64,000 bases of DNA, taken from contig NZ_CP114905.1 of NCBI RefSeq assembly GCF_027497195.1, positions 4,723,001 to 4,787,000 on the forward strand. Reading direction: 5' to 3'. Both the position numbers and the translations under genes were made by a program. The notes beneath the pieces are model-generated. The model did not search any database. It was not told the origin of the DNA and saw only the letters and a list, made by a program, of their open reading frames with translations. Origin of the DNA: Streptomyces sp. WMMC500 (lineage in GTDB: Bacteria > Actinomycetota > Actinomycetes > Streptomycetales > Streptomycetaceae). Positions 1 to 8,977 of the stretch are shown piece by piece. Position 1 is the first letter of the stretch; each line of letters opens with the position of its first letter.

Positions 1-95
1 CCATCGGGCCGTGGGCGGGGCTGGGGGTGCTGGCGGCGTGGTCGGCGGCGGCACTGGCGCTGGGCGCGGCGGCACTGCGGCACCGGGACGCGTGA
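1..95 (+). CDS. C-terminus of a membrane protein, probably an ABC-2 type permease (partial)
   Basis: Only the last 30 codons are in the window, ending at TGA 93-95. The frame encodes a Gly/Ala/Leu/Trp-rich hydrophobic helix followed by a short basic tail that ends RHRDA. This looks like the last transmembrane helix and cytoplasmic end of an ABC-2 type transport permease, where a final helix followed by a few charged residues is usual. The family call rests on this short tail alone, so another polytopic membrane protein is possible. The next gene lies on the opposite strand, so this is the end of its operon. Confidence 0.5.
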   Translation, partial: IGPWAGLGVLAAWSAAALALGAAALRHRDA

Positions 96-242
96 GGCGG
101 TGGCCGGGACCACGCGGCGGGAACACGCGGCGGTGACGCCGTCGCCGCGCCTGCCCGTACGCCGGTCCGCGTCTCCGGCCGTTCCCCCTGGCCCGTTCCC
201 TCTGGCCGCTCCCCCCTCCCTCCCTCCCTGCGGTCCGTCCCG

Positions 243-1859
243 CTACGTCCCCCGCAGCGCCTGTCCCAGCAGCCTCACCCCCTCGGTCACGGCGTCGGGG
301 TGGCTCGCCGCGTACCCGAGGACCAGGCCCGGCGGGCCCGGCCGGAGCCGGTGCCAGGACAGGGGCTGCACCTTGACGCCGCAACTCAGCGCCGCCGCCG
401 CCAACTCCGTGTCGGTCACCCCCGCCGGCTCCGCGCCGCCCGCCCCGCCGAACGTCACCGTCAGGTGCAGCCCCGCCGCCGCGCCGTGGACCACCGCGCC
501 GGGCAGGTGCTCCGCGACCGCCGCGATCATCGCGTCCCGACGGCGCCGGTGCCGTCCCCGGAGCAGCCGCAGGTGCCGCTCCAGCTCCCCCGACTCCATC
601 AGCCGCGCCAGGACGAGCTGCGGCAGCACCGCGTTGCCCAGGTCGGTGAAGCGTTTGGCGTTCACCAGCGCGTCCCGGTACCCGGGCGGCGGCACCACCC
701 AGCCCACCCGCAGCGCCGGCGCCAGCAGCTTCGACACGCTGCCCATGTAGCAGACGCGCTCCGCGAGCATCGCGCGCAGCGCGGGCACCGGCGGCCGGTC
801 GTAGCGGTGTTCGGCGTCGTAGTCGTCTTCGAGTACGAGCCCGCCGCCGTCCTCCGCCCAGCGCAGCAGCTCGCGGCGGCGCTCGCCGCTGAGCACCGCG
901 CCGGTCGGGAACTGGTGCGCCGGGGTGAGCAGCACCGCACGCGCGCCGGTGGCGCGCAGCGCTTCGACACGTATGCCGTCGGCGTCGACCGGCACCGGGA
1001 GGACGTCGAGACCGCCGTTCTCCAGATGCTGGCGCGTACCGAGCGAACCGGGGTCCTCCAGCGCCACCGCCGCCATGCCGTCGGCGCGCAGCACCGGGTG
1101 CAGCAGGGTCAGCGCCTGGGCCGTGCCGGCGACGACCACGACGTCGTCGGGGTCGGCACGGATGCCGCGGTTGCGGGCGAGCCAGCCGGCGACGGCCCGG
1201 CGCAGCGCGGGGGCGCCGTGCGGGTCCCCGTAGCCGAGGTCGGCGGCGGACAGCTCGGCGAGGACGGCGCGCTCGGCGCGCAGCCACGCGGCGCGGGGGA
1301 AGGCGGCGAGGTCCGGCAGCCCGGGGGTGAGGTCGATCCGGGCCGGTGCGGCGCGCAGCGCGTCGAACGCGCCGGGCCCGGGCGCGGTGGGGAAGAACAC
1401 GGCGGGACGGCCCGGACCCGGCCTCGCGGAGTCCGCCGCGCCCCCCGCCCGCGCCGCCTGACCTGCCCGCGCCGCCGGACCCACCGCGCCTCCCGCCCGC
1501 GCCGCCGGACCCACCGCGCCTCCCGCCCGCGCCGCCGGACCCGCCGCGTCCCCCGCGCCCACCGGCGCCGCGACCACCACCGTCCCCGCGCGCCGCCGCC
1601 CCTCGACGTGCCCGTCCTCCGTCAGCCGCCGGTACGCCTCCGTCACCACCCCGCGCGACACCCGCAGCTCGGCCGCCAGCACCCGCGTCGGCGGCAGCCG
1701 GCCGCCCACCTCCAGCCGCCCGTCCGCGATGGCCTCCCTGAGCTGCCACGCCAGCCAGTCCGCCATCCCGCCCGCCGGCGCCTCCCCGACGTCGAGCTGC
1801 AGGAAATCCGACCCGTACGCTTTGGACCTGTCAGAGGCCGCCTCTTCCACCCTGTTCAT
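243..1859 (-). CDS. MocR-type GntR/aminotransferase-like transcriptional regulator
   Basis: 538-residue MocR (PdxR-like) regulator. An N-terminal GntR winged helix (about residues 25-105) is followed by a low-complexity Ala/Gly/Arg linker and a fold-type I aminotransferase domain. The likely PLP lysine is in GSVSKLLAP, and the motif DDYDAEHRYD upstream is typical of the family. Members bind DNA through the winged helix and use PLP as effector, often controlling vitamin B6, GABA or amino-acid genes. The start chosen is the ATG at 1859, which gives MNRVEEAASD; longer in-frame starts would run into the neighbouring gene. The linker carries a 30-bp tandem duplication (see the repeat entry). The target gene is not evident here. 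Confidence 0.88.
   Translation of the reverse strand: MNRVEEAASDRSKAYGSDFLQLDVGEAPAGGMADWLAWQLREAIADGRLEVGGRLPPTRVLAAELRVSRGVVTEAYRRLTEDGHVEGRRRAGTVVVAAPVGAGDAAGPAARAGGAVGPAARAGGAVGPAARAGQAARAGGAADSARPGPGRPAVFFPTAPGPGAFDALRAAPARIDLTPGLPDLAAFPRAAWLRAERAVLAELSAADLGYGDPHGAPALRRAVAGWLARNRGIRADPDDVVVVAGTAQALTLLHPVLRADGMAAVALEDPGSLGTRQHLENGGLDVLPVPVDADGIRVEALRATGARAVLLTPAHQFPTGAVLSGERRRELLRWAEDGGGLVLEDDYDAEHRYDRPPVPALRAMLAERVCYMGSVSKLLAPALRVGWVVPPPGYRDALVNAKRFTDLGNAVLPQLVLARLMESGELERHLRLLRGRHRRRRDAMIAAVAEHLPGAVVHGAAAGLHLTVTFGGAGGAEPAGVTDTELAAAALSCGVKVQPLSWHRLRPGPPGLVLGYAASHPDAVTEGVRLLGQALRGT
1471..1560. repeat. 30-bp tandem repeat inside the MocR linker
   Basis: Two identical 30-bp units (1471-1500 and 1501-1530) are followed by a diverged third (1531-1560). 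Each unit is a whole number of codons and encodes a 10-residue Ala/Arg/Gly/Val/Pro block, so copy-number change would lengthen or shorten the linker between the DNA-binding and aminotransferase domains without breaking the frame. Confidence 0.85.
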
Positions 1860-1936
1860 GGAGCCATCGTGGCACGCGCCACTGACAACGCCCTCCGGCG
1901 CAGCGTCCCCGCAGCTCAAGAGGGGCGGCGGTCCCG

Positions 1937-2683
1937 TCACTCCGCGAACACGAACTCCGGGCCCGCCTCCGTCAGCAGCGCGGCCTTCGGCGCCACGCCC
2001 CACAGCCGCTCCAGCTCCCCTTCCACCGCACCCGTCAGCTCCGCCACGTCCGCCGCAGCCGTCTCGTGCACCCCCTCCGCCACCACCAGCACCCGGCGTG
2101 TCTCCGCGCCGACCGCCGAGTACCCGCTCTGCCGGTTCGTCCAGCGCCGCGCGTGCGCGCGCCCCGACGAGTCGGCGAACGTCACCTCCCCCGCCGCCGG
2201 CCGCTCGTCCCCGCCGCCGAACGCCGTGTACGTCTCGTCACCCCGCGCCCGCCGCACCTGGAGCCACGGCTCCGCGACCCGGTCCACGTCCAGCACGGCG
2301 ACCGGGATCGCGTACGCCACGGAGACCGCGTTGCACAGGTCCACCACCGGGTGGATCCGCGGCAGGGACCCCTCCCGCCGCAGCCGCCGCAGCAGCGACT
2401 CCGACGCGCACCGGTACTGCGTCGGCCGCAGCCCCAGCCGCGTGTACGTCCGCCGCCACGCCCGTACCTCGGGGAACTCCCCCTCCGTGCCCTCCGCCAG
2501 CCGCCGCCGCGCGACGTCCGTGTACGCCGCGATCCGTGCCTCCAGCTCCGCACCCCCGCCGGGACCGCCGGGACCGCCGGGACCGCCCGCGCCACCGCCC
2601 CCGAAGTCCCCGTACAGCACCCCCGCCACCAGCTCGGGAAACTCCGCCCGCAGCTCCGCCGCATGCCCGAACCGCATCGTCAC
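1937..2683 (-). CDS. B3/4 domain protein (PheRS beta-like tRNA-binding domain)
   Basis: About 248 residues with the B3/B4 domain otherwise found in the beta subunit of phenylalanyl-tRNA synthetase. The signature region runs through LGLRPTQYRCASESLLRR and HPVVDLCNAVSVAYAIPV. Stand-alone B3/4 proteins may edit or bind tRNA or aminoacyl compounds; the substrate here is unknown. The start is the GTG at 2683, whose G-T-G-A overlaps the TGA of the upstream lysE-type gene, so the two are translationally coupled. A short Gly/Pro run sits near residues 25-35. Pairing with an amino-acid exporter is at least consistent with an amino-acid-related role. Confidence 0.85.
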   Translation of the reverse strand: MTMRFGHAAELRAEFPELVAGVLYGDFGGGGAGGPGGPGGPGGGAELEARIAAYTDVARRRLAEGTEGEFPEVRAWRRTYTRLGLRPTQYRCASESLLRRLRREGSLPRIHPVVDLCNAVSVAYAIPVAVLDVDRVAEPWLQVRRARGDETYTAFGGGDERPAAGEVTFADSSGRAHARRWTNRQSGYSAVGAETRRVLVVAEGVHETAAADVAELTGAVEGELERLWGVAPKAALLTEAGPEFVFAE

Positions 2684-3291
2684 GCCACCGCCAGCTTCGC
2701 GCCCAGCCCCACGAACGACGCCGCGAACACCCGCCGGATCCCCGCCATCACCCGCGGCCGTCCCAGCACGTACCCGCGTACGGCCGCCGCGCACAGCCCG
2801 TACGCCACGAGCACCGCGAACGTCAGCCCCATGAACACCGCGCTCAGCCGCAGCATCGCCGCCACCGACCCCTCCCGGCCCGCCGGCACGAACTGCGGCA
2901 GGAACGCCACGAAGAACATCGTCAGCTTCGGGTTGAGCACGTTGAGCAGCACGCCGGAGACGATCACCCGCCCCGCCGGCGCCGGTCCGGCCGCCGTGTC
3001 GTCCGCGACGACCAGGGTGTCCTTGTCACGCAGCGTCGACCACGCCATGTACAGCAGGTACGCGACGCCCAGGTACTTCACCGTCTCGAACGCCACGGCG
3101 CTGGCGTGCAGCAGCGCCGCAAGCCCGGTGACGGTCGCGACGACGTGCGGGACGGTGCCGAGCGTGCAGGCGAACGCGGCCACCACGCTCGCGCGCCGGC
3201 CGTGGGACAGCCCGGCGGCGAGGGTGTAGACCACGCCGGTGCCCGGCGTGACGACCACGACGAGCGTGGTCAGCAGGAAGGCGATGCTCAA
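2680..3291 (-). CDS. LysE family amino-acid/metabolite exporter
   Basis: 203-residue inner-membrane protein of the LysE/RhtB translocator family, which exports amino acids or their derivatives. The N-terminus (VVVVTPGTGVVYTLAAGLSHG) carries the family motif with the PG pair, and about six hydrophobic helices follow. The length is typical (about 205). The start is a TTG at 3291 with a strong GGAGG about five bases upstream. It is the first gene of a two-gene unit with the B3/4 protein, overlapping by four bases. No regulator is adjacent on the same strand, but a LysR gene lies just upstream. Confidence 0.9.
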   Translation of the reverse strand: MSIAFLLTTLVVVVTPGTGVVYTLAAGLSHGRRASVVAAFACTLGTVPHVVATVTGLAALLHASAVAFETVKYLGVAYLLYMAWSTLRDKDTLVVADDTAAGPAPAGRVIVSGVLLNVLNPKLTMFFVAFLPQFVPAGREGSVAAMLRLSAVFMGLTFAVLVAYGLCAAAVRGYVLGRPRVMAGIRRVFAASFVGLGAKLAVA

Positions 3292-3384
3292 GGGGGCCTC
3301 CGGCGGTGGCGATTCGGCTACTGCGGAACGTCACCCACCCTCGCCCACCGATGGCCTGACGGGCAGAGCCAAAGAGAGCAGAGA

Positions 3385-4305
3385 TCACCGGTCCATATCC
3401 GCCGGGCCCGCCACCCCCGCCGCCACCATGTCCGCGAACGTCCGCGCCAGCGGCGACAGCGCCGCCCACCGCCGCACCGCCCAGCCCGCCCACAGCGGCG
3501 GAAGATCCGGCACCGGTACGAGCCGCACCCCCGGATGCCGCCCGTCGCGCCGCCCGTCCCGCCATCCGGGCAGCTCCGGTACGACGGCGTAGCCGAGGCC
3601 CAGCTCCGCGAGCAGGATCGCCGTGTCCCAGTCCGCGACCGACGTGTCGAACGCCGGCAGCCGCACCCCCGACTCCGCGAACCACGCCTCCAGGTGAGCC
3701 CGCGAACTCGAGTTCCCCGGCAGCCCGATGAGCCGCACCGCCGCCAGGTCCGCCGCCCCCACCGCCGACCGTTCCGCCAGCGGATCGCCGTCCCGTACGG
3801 CCAGCACCCACCGCAGCTCCGCCGCGCGCCGCAGCTCCACGCCCCGCACCGGCGCCGCGATCGTGATCCACGCCAGGTCGGCGCCGCCCGCGGCCAGCGC
3901 GGCGACGCACCCGCGGCTGGAGTTCTCCGTCTGGAACTCCAGGCTGACCTGCGGATACCGCTCGCGGAACGCGACGACCGCCGCCGACATGAAGTGCCGT
4001 ACGGTCGTCGCCCCCGTCGTCACCCGCACCGACCCGCCGTCGCCGCGCGCCAGGTCGCCCAGCCGCCGCAGCGCCTGGTCCACGCCGCCGATACCCTCGG
4101 CGGCGGCGGTGCGCAGCAACTCCCCGGCGTGCGTGGGCACCACCCCGCGCGGGTGCCGCTCCACGAGGCTGAGGCCGATCTCCCGCTCCAGCCGCTTGAC
4201 GTGCTGGCTGACGGCCGACTGCGTACAGCCCAGCTCCCGCGCCACCGCGCTCAGGCTCCCCGCCCGGCACACGGCGACGAACACCCGCAGGTCGTCCAGA
4301 GTCAT
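3385..4305 (-). CDS. LysR family transcriptional regulator
   Basis: 306 residues. The N-terminal LysR winged helix is clear (MTLDDLRVFVAVCRAGSLSA, then LGCTQSAVSQHVKRLEREIG), followed by a periplasmic-binding-protein-like effector domain. The ATG at 4305 fits the canonical LysR N-terminus. It is divergent from the TauE/SafE permease gene that starts near 4471, the usual LysR arrangement, so that permease is the first candidate target. The roughly 165-bp gap would hold the operator, but no clear T-N11-A palindrome stands out by eye. It could instead act on the lysE unit located 90 bp downstream. Confidence 0.92.
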   Translation of the reverse strand: MTLDDLRVFVAVCRAGSLSAVARELGCTQSAVSQHVKRLEREIGLSLVERHPRGVVPTHAGELLRTAAAEGIGGVDQALRRLGDLARGDGGSVRVTTGATTVRHFMSAAVVAFRERYPQVSLEFQTENSSRGCVAALAAGGADLAWITIAAPVRGVELRRAAELRWVLAVRDGDPLAERSAVGAADLAAVRLIGLPGNSSSRAHLEAWFAESGVRLPAFDTSVADWDTAILLAELGLGYAVVPELPGWRDGRRDGRHPGVRLVPVPDLPPLWAGWAVRRWAALSPLARTFADMVAAGVAGPADMDR

Positions 4306-4470
4306 GCGCGTCAAGTTAACCCTTGGGAATGCCCAAGAACAGCCGAGGATTGACTTGGACGGACCGCCGCGCTCACGATGACCACGATCTTCGCTGTACG
4401 CCCTACCCGGCCCGACCGACCCACCCCCAGCCCCACCGCCGGGACCGAAACCAGGAACGAGGACGCCGCC

Positions 4471-5226
4471 GTGGAACCGCTCGAAGCCGCCGCGCTCGCC
4501 GGCGCCGGACTCGTCGCCGGCGGCATGAACGCGGTCGTCGGCTCCGGCACCCTCATCACGTTCCCGACGCTCCTCGCCCTCGGCTACCCGCCGGTCCTCG
4601 CGAACGTCTCCAACACCGTCGGCCTCGTCCCCGGCGTCGCCGGCGCCGTCTACGGCTACCGCCGCGAGCTGCGCGGCCAGCGCCGGCGCATACTGCGCTT
4701 CGGCACCGCCTCGCTCCTCGGCGGCCTGGCCGGCGCGCTGCTCCTCCTGCAACTGCCCGCCGAGGCGTTCCAGGCCGCGGTCCCCGTCCTGATCCTGACG
4801 GCCTGCGCGCTGGTCCTCCTCCAGCCCGTCCTCAGCCGCCGCCTCGCCGAGCGCGACGAGGACGACGACAAGGACGGCGGCGCCCCGATGTGGGTCGGCG
4901 TCCTCGGCACGGGCGTCTACGGCGGCTACTTCGGGGCCGCCCAGGGCGTCATCCTCATGGGCCTGTTCGGCACCTTCGTCCGTGACGACCTGCAGCGCCT
5001 CAACGCCGCCAAGAACGTCCTCGCCGCGCTCGTCAACGGGATCGCGTCGATCGTCTTCATCATCGTCACCGACGTCGACTGGACCGCGGCCGGCATCATC
5101 GCCACCGGCTCCACGGTCGGCGGCTTCCTCGGCGCGCACCTGGGCCGCAAGCTCACCCCGGCCCTGATGCGCACGATCATCGTCGTCGTGGGCACCACCG
5201 CCGCCGTCACCATGATCATCCGCTGA
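4471..5226 (+). CDS. TauE/SafE (TSUP) family membrane permease
   Basis: 251 residues from the GTG at 4471. An in-frame ATG at 4378 would add 31 residues, but the GTG has GAGGA seven bases upstream and leads straight into the first hydrophobic helix. The family motifs GGMNAVVGSGTLITFP (first helix) and GGYFGAAQGVILMG (second repeat) are plain. TSUP proteins carry sulfite, sulfoacetate or other organic anions across the membrane with six to eight helices. Divergent from a LysR gene, which probably controls it. The substrate cannot be told from the sequence. Confidence 0.9.
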   Translation: MEPLEAAALAGAGLVAGGMNAVVGSGTLITFPTLLALGYPPVLANVSNTVGLVPGVAGAVYGYRRELRGQRRRILRFGTASLLGGLAGALLLLQLPAEAFQAAVPVLILTACALVLLQPVLSRRLAERDEDDDKDGGAPMWVGVLGTGVYGGYFGAAQGVILMGLFGTFVRDDLQRLNAAKNVLAALVNGIASIVFIIVTDVDWTAAGIIATGSTVGGFLGAHLGRKLTPALMRTIIVVVGTTAAVTMIIR

Positions 5227-5275
5227 CGCCGGCGGTACGGGCGGCCCAGCCCTACGGGCCGGCCCCGCGGTGGGG

Positions 5276-6085
5276 TCAGCCGAACACCCGGTCCAGCACC
5301 GCCGCGATGCCGTCCTCGTCGTTCGAGCCCGTCACCTCGTCCGCCACCGCGATCAGCTCCGGGTGCGCCCCCGCCATCGCCACCCCGTGCCCCGCCCAGC
5401 GGAACATCGGGATGTCGTTCGGCATGTCCCCGAACGCGATCGTCTCCGCGCCCGTGACCCCCAGCCGGCGCGCGGCGAGCGACAGCCCCGTGGCCTTGTT
5501 CAGCCCGTGCGGCAGGATCTCGACGGTGTCGGCGCCGGCGAGGACCACCTCGACGAGGTCGCCGACCGTCTCACGGGCCGCGGCCGTCAGCGCGTCGTCG
5601 TCCAGGTCGGGGTGCTGCACGTACAGCTTGCCGATCGGCCGGGCCCACAGCTCGGCGCGCTCGGCCACCCGGCGGACCGGCAGGTCCTCCCGCGCCACCG
5701 CACGGAAGCCGGGGCCGAAGAGCACCTCGCCCGCGAGGCCGTCCGCGCTGGCGGCCACCGCCACCTCGCCGACCTCGGCCTCCAGCTTGGCCACCGCGTC
5801 GGCGGCCAGCCGCCGGTCGAGCGTCACGGAGGTCAGCAGCCGGTGCTCGCCGGCGTGGTACACCTGCGCGCCCTGGCCGCAGACGGCCAGGCCCGCGTAC
5901 CCCAGCGCGTCGAGTATGTGCCGGGTCCAGGCCACGGCGCGGCCGGTGACGACGATGTGCGCCGCGCCCCGCGCGCAGGCCGCCTCGATCGCCGCGCGCG
6001 TGCGCGGCGAGACAGTCTCGTCGCCGCGCAGCAGCGTGCCGTCGAGGTCGGTGGCGATGAGCCGGTACGGCAGCGGCCCGCTCAT
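5276..6085 (-). CDS. HAD superfamily Cof-type phosphatase
   Basis: 269 residues. HAD motif I is [15 protein letters not shown] near the N-terminus (nucleophile and acid Asp), and motif IV is [12 protein letters not shown] near residue 210, the pattern of Cof/YidA-type sugar-phosphate or pyridoxal-phosphate phosphatases with a C2 cap. The start ATG at 6085 overlaps the serS stop (ATGA), so it is translated with serS. The same serS-HAD order occurs in other streptomycetes. The substrate is unknown; a general phosphometabolite repair role is an inference. Confidence 0.92.
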   Translation of the reverse strand: MSGPLPYRLIATDLDGTLLRGDETVSPRTRAAIEAACARGAAHIVVTGRAVAWTRHILDALGYAGLAVCGQGAQVYHAGEHRLLTSVTLDRRLAADAVAKLEAEVGEVAVAASADGLAGEVLFGPGFRAVAREDLPVRRVAERAELWARPIGKLYVQHPDLDDDALTAAARETVGDLVEVVLAGADTVEILPHGLNKATGLSLAARRLGVTGAETIAFGDMPNDIPMFRWAGHGVAMAGAHPELIAVADEVTGSNDEDGIAAVLDRVFG

Positions 6086-7371
6086 TTCGCGACCGGCTCC
6101 AGCAGCTCGCGTCCGCCCAGGTACGGCCGCAGCACCTCCGGCACCACCACCGAGCCGTCCGGCTGCTGGTGCGTCTCCAGGACGGCCACGATCGTCCGGG
6201 GTACGGCGCACAGCGTCCCGTTCAGCGTCGCCAGCGGGCGGGCCGCCCTCTTCTGGCCCTGCCCGTCGCGCATCCGCACCGAGAGCCGCCGCGCCTGGAA
6301 CTCCTCGCAGTTCGACGTCGACGTCAGCTCCCGGTACTTCCCCTGCGTCGGGATCCACGCCTCGCAGTCGTACTTCCGCACCGCGGACGCGCCCAGGTCG
6401 CCCGACGCGACGTCGATCACGCGGTACGCCAGGCCGAGCGACGACAGCCACTGCTTCTCCCAGTCGAGCAGCCGCGCGTGCTCCGCCTCCGCGTCCTCCG
6501 GGGCGACGTACGAGAACATCTCGACCTTGTCGAACTGGTGCACCCGGATGATGCCGCGGGTGTCCTTGCCGTGCGAGCCCGCCTCGCGGCGGAAGCAGGG
6601 CGAGAACCCGGCGTAGCGCAGGGGCAGCCGGTCGGCCTCGATGATCTCGTCCATGTGGTACGCCGCGAGCGTGACCTCCGAGGTGCCGACGAGGTAGAAG
6701 TCGTCGCGCTCCAGGTAGTACACGTCCTCGGCGGCCTGGCCGAGGAAGCCCGTGCCCTCCATGGCGCGGGGCTTGACCAGCGCGGGCGTGAGCATCGGGG
6801 TGAAGCCGGCGGCGGTGGCCCGGGCGATCGCGGCGTTGACCAGCGCCAGCTCCAGCAGGGCGCCGACGCCCGTCAGGTAGTAGAACCGCGAGCCGGAGAC
6901 CTTCGCGGCGCGCTCGACGTCGATGGCGCCGAGGATGCGGCCCAGCTCCAGGTGGTCGCGCGGCTCGAAGCCCTCGGCGGCGAAGTCCCGCGGGGTGCCG
7001 ACGGTCTCCAGCAGCGCGAAGTCGTCCTCGCCGCCGACGGGCACGTCGGGATGCACCACGTTCCCCAGGCGCAGCAGCAGGGCCTGCGTCTCGGCGGCGG
7101 CCTCGTCCTGCGCGGCGTCCGCGGCCTTGACGGCGGCGGACAGCTCGCCGGTGCGCCGCAGCAGCTCCTGTTTCTCCTCGCCCTGCGCGCGCGGGATCAG
7201 CTTGCCGAGCTGCTTCTGCTCGGCCCGCAGTTCGTCGAAGCGCGTACTGGACGACCTGCGCCGCTCGTCGGCGGAGAGCAGCGCGTCGACGAGGGCGACG
7301 TCCTCTCCACGGGCGCGCTGCGACGCGCGCACTCGGTCGGGGTCCTCACGGAGCAGGCGAAGGTCAATCAC
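6082..7371 (-). CDS. serS: Seryl-tRNA synthetase
   Basis: 429 residues, full length. An N-terminal coiled-coil arm (about residues 25-105, rich in Glu/Gln/Lys/Ala heptads) binds the long variable arm of tRNA-Ser. The class II core follows, with motif 2 around [17 protein letters not shown] and motif 3 around [17 protein letters not shown]. It charges tRNA-Ser with serine in the cytoplasm. It is the first gene of a two-gene unit with the HAD phosphatase. Upstream is a 0.5-kb non-coding region rich in DnaA boxes; no T-box or other leader element was seen. Confidence 0.98.
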   Translation of the reverse strand: MIDLRLLREDPDRVRASQRARGEDVALVDALLSADERRRSSSTRFDELRAEQKQLGKLIPRAQGEEKQELLRRTGELSAAVKAADAAQDEAAAETQALLLRLGNVVHPDVPVGGEDDFALLETVGTPRDFAAEGFEPRDHLELGRILGAIDVERAAKVSGSRFYYLTGVGALLELALVNAAIARATAAGFTPMLTPALVKPRAMEGTGFLGQAAEDVYYLERDDFYLVGTSEVTLAAYHMDEIIEADRLPLRYAGFSPCFRREAGSHGKDTRGIIRVHQFDKVEMFSYVAPEDAEAEHARLLDWEKQWLSSLGLAYRVIDVASGDLGASAVRKYDCEAWIPTQGKYRELTSTSNCEEFQARRLSVRMRDGQGQKRAARPLATLNGTLCAVPRTIVAVLETHQQPDGSVVVPEVLRPYLGGRELLEPVAK

Positions 7372-7412
7372 GCAGCCAGGTTACCGGGGTAAGCGGACCG
7401 CCTCGAAGCCCA

Positions 7413-7881
7413 TTTCCACCCCTGTGGATTTCTCCGCGCTTTGCGGTGAATAGCCGGTTTCGCGGATCCCGCTTACCCGCAGATGGAGAAAAGGTGTGAG
7501 AGTGGGCAATTGGGACATAAAGTCACCGTAGATCCCCGGCGCGCACCGCAGTTGGGGAATCCTTTTCCACAGGTGGCCGCGGATCCTCAAAGTTATCCAC
7601 AGGTCGGGGAGGCGGCCTGTGGAAGCCGGGGAAGATCATTCCGTACGGCCGGTGCTGGCGCAGGAATTCCCCGTTACGCACCCGGCTACACACCCTTTGG
7701 AGCGGAATTGCCTACCGCCTTGGAGTGGATCAAGGGAATTCCCCTGACGAGTAACCATCTGAGCAGGTGGACGCCGGGAATCAGTCACTAGGCAGATTTG
7801 TCGACACTGCCCGCCCGGCTGCCCCGAGTTATGCACAGGCAGCCTCGGCAGCCTGTGGATAACTTCCGCGAACTGTGCACA
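7413..7881. promoter_or_regulatory. DnaA-box cluster between serS and pheA (D78-like)
   Basis: The 518 bases from 7372 to 7890 hold no convincing gene and are visibly less GC-rich than the genes. Three exact matches to TTATNCACA are present: 7593-7601 (plus), 7829-7837 (plus, TTATGCACA) and 7854-7862 (minus). Close matches lie at 7423-7431 (minus), 7563-7571 (plus, one mismatch), 7798-7806 (plus, one mismatch to TTGTCCACA) and 7873-7881 (minus). In S. coelicolor a high-affinity DnaA-box cluster called D78 was reported to titrate DnaA. I recall serS (SCO3961) and pheA (SCO3962) lying on that cosmid, so this is probably the same element. The serS promoter must also lie here. Confidence 0.75.
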
Positions 7882-7890
7882 GACCCCAGG

Positions 7891-8826
7891 TCAGGCCCGG
7901 CCGTCCAGGCACCGCGTCAGCCAGTCCGACGCGTCCGTGAACGCCGTGTCCGACGTCCCCGCCCGCAGCGGCTGTACGTCCGCCGGCGACAGCCCCGCGC
8001 GCGGGTACGAGCCGAGGAACCGCACCCGCGGACAGACCCGCTTCAGCCCCATCAGCGCCTCGCCCACCCGGCGGTCGGTGATGTGCCCCTCGCAGTCCAC
8101 CGAGAAGCAGTACCGCCCGATGCCCTCGCCTGTCGGCCGCGACTCGATGCGCAGCAGGTTGACGCCGCGCACCGCGTACTCCTGCAGCAGCTCCATCAGC
8201 GCGCCCGGGTGGTCGTCGCCCAGCCAGATCACCACCGACGTCTTGTCCGCGCCCGTCGGCGCCGCCGGCCGGGCCGGGCGGCCGACGAGGACGAACCGGG
8301 TCTCGGCGTTCTCCGCGTCGTGGATGTCGGAGACCAGCGGCTCCAGCCCGTACACCGACGCCGCGAACTCGCCCGCGAACGCGCCGTCCACCCGCCCCTC
8401 CTGCACCTGCCGCGCGCCGTCCGCGTTGGAAGCCGACGACTCCCACACCGCGTCCGGCAGATGCCCGGCCAGCCAGCGCCGCACCTGCGGCTGCGCCACC
8501 GGGTGCCCGGTGACGGTCTTCAGGTCCGCCAGCTTCGTGCCCGGCCGCACCAGCAGGGCGAACGCGATCGGCAGCAGCACCTCGCGGTAGATCATCAGCG
8601 GCTCGCCGAGCGCCAGCTCGTCGAGCGTGGCGGTGACGCCGCCCTCGACGGAGTTCTCGATCGGCACCAGCGCGCCCGCGGCCTCCCCGGTGCGCACCGA
8701 GTCCAGCACCGCCGGCACCGAGACCATCGGCACCAGCTCCCGCGTCGCCGCCTCCGGCAGCGTGCGCAGCGCGGCCTCGGTGAAGGTGCCCTCGGGGCCG
8801 AGATAGGTGTAGCGGCTGGCGGACAT
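7891..8826 (-). CDS. pheA: Prephenate dehydratase
   Basis: 311 residues. A prephenate dehydratase catalytic domain (YTYLGPEGTFTEAALR at the start, NSVEGGVTATLDEL at about residue 60) is followed by a C-terminal ACT domain with the ESRP motif, the phenylalanine feedback site. It converts prephenate to phenylpyruvate in phenylalanine synthesis. The start ATG at 8826 has GAGGAG upstream; the longer in-frame extension is not needed. It is monofunctional, with no chorismate mutase domain. It sits between dtpA and the DnaA-box region, all on the minus strand. Confidence 0.97.
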   Translation of the reverse strand: MSASRYTYLGPEGTFTEAALRTLPEAATRELVPMVSVPAVLDSVRTGEAAGALVPIENSVEGGVTATLDELALGEPLMIYREVLLPIAFALLVRPGTKLADLKTVTGHPVAQPQVRRWLAGHLPDAVWESSASNADGARQVQEGRVDGAFAGEFAASVYGLEPLVSDIHDAENAETRFVLVGRPARPAAPTGADKTSVVIWLGDDHPGALMELLQEYAVRGVNLLRIESRPTGEGIGRYCFSVDCEGHITDRRVGEALMGLKRVCPRVRFLGSYPRAGLSPADVQPLRAGTSDTAFTDASDWLTRCLDGRA

Positions 8827-8977
8827 GGCGGCGGCTCCTCGTGGGCGTGCGGCGAGACGGCCACGATACCCACGGGCGCGGGGCGGGGTGTGGCGGTCCG
8901 GGGAACGGACGATCATGGACCGGGGTGCCGAGCCCGGCCCGTACGGGCCCGGGAGCCCCGGTCCGTACGGGCCCCGC

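Noticed and set aside
7483..7791. Frames of 66 to 102 codons in the serS-pheA gap
   Set aside because: They have no ribosome sites or high-GC third positions and overlap one another on both strands; the DnaA boxes explain the region better.
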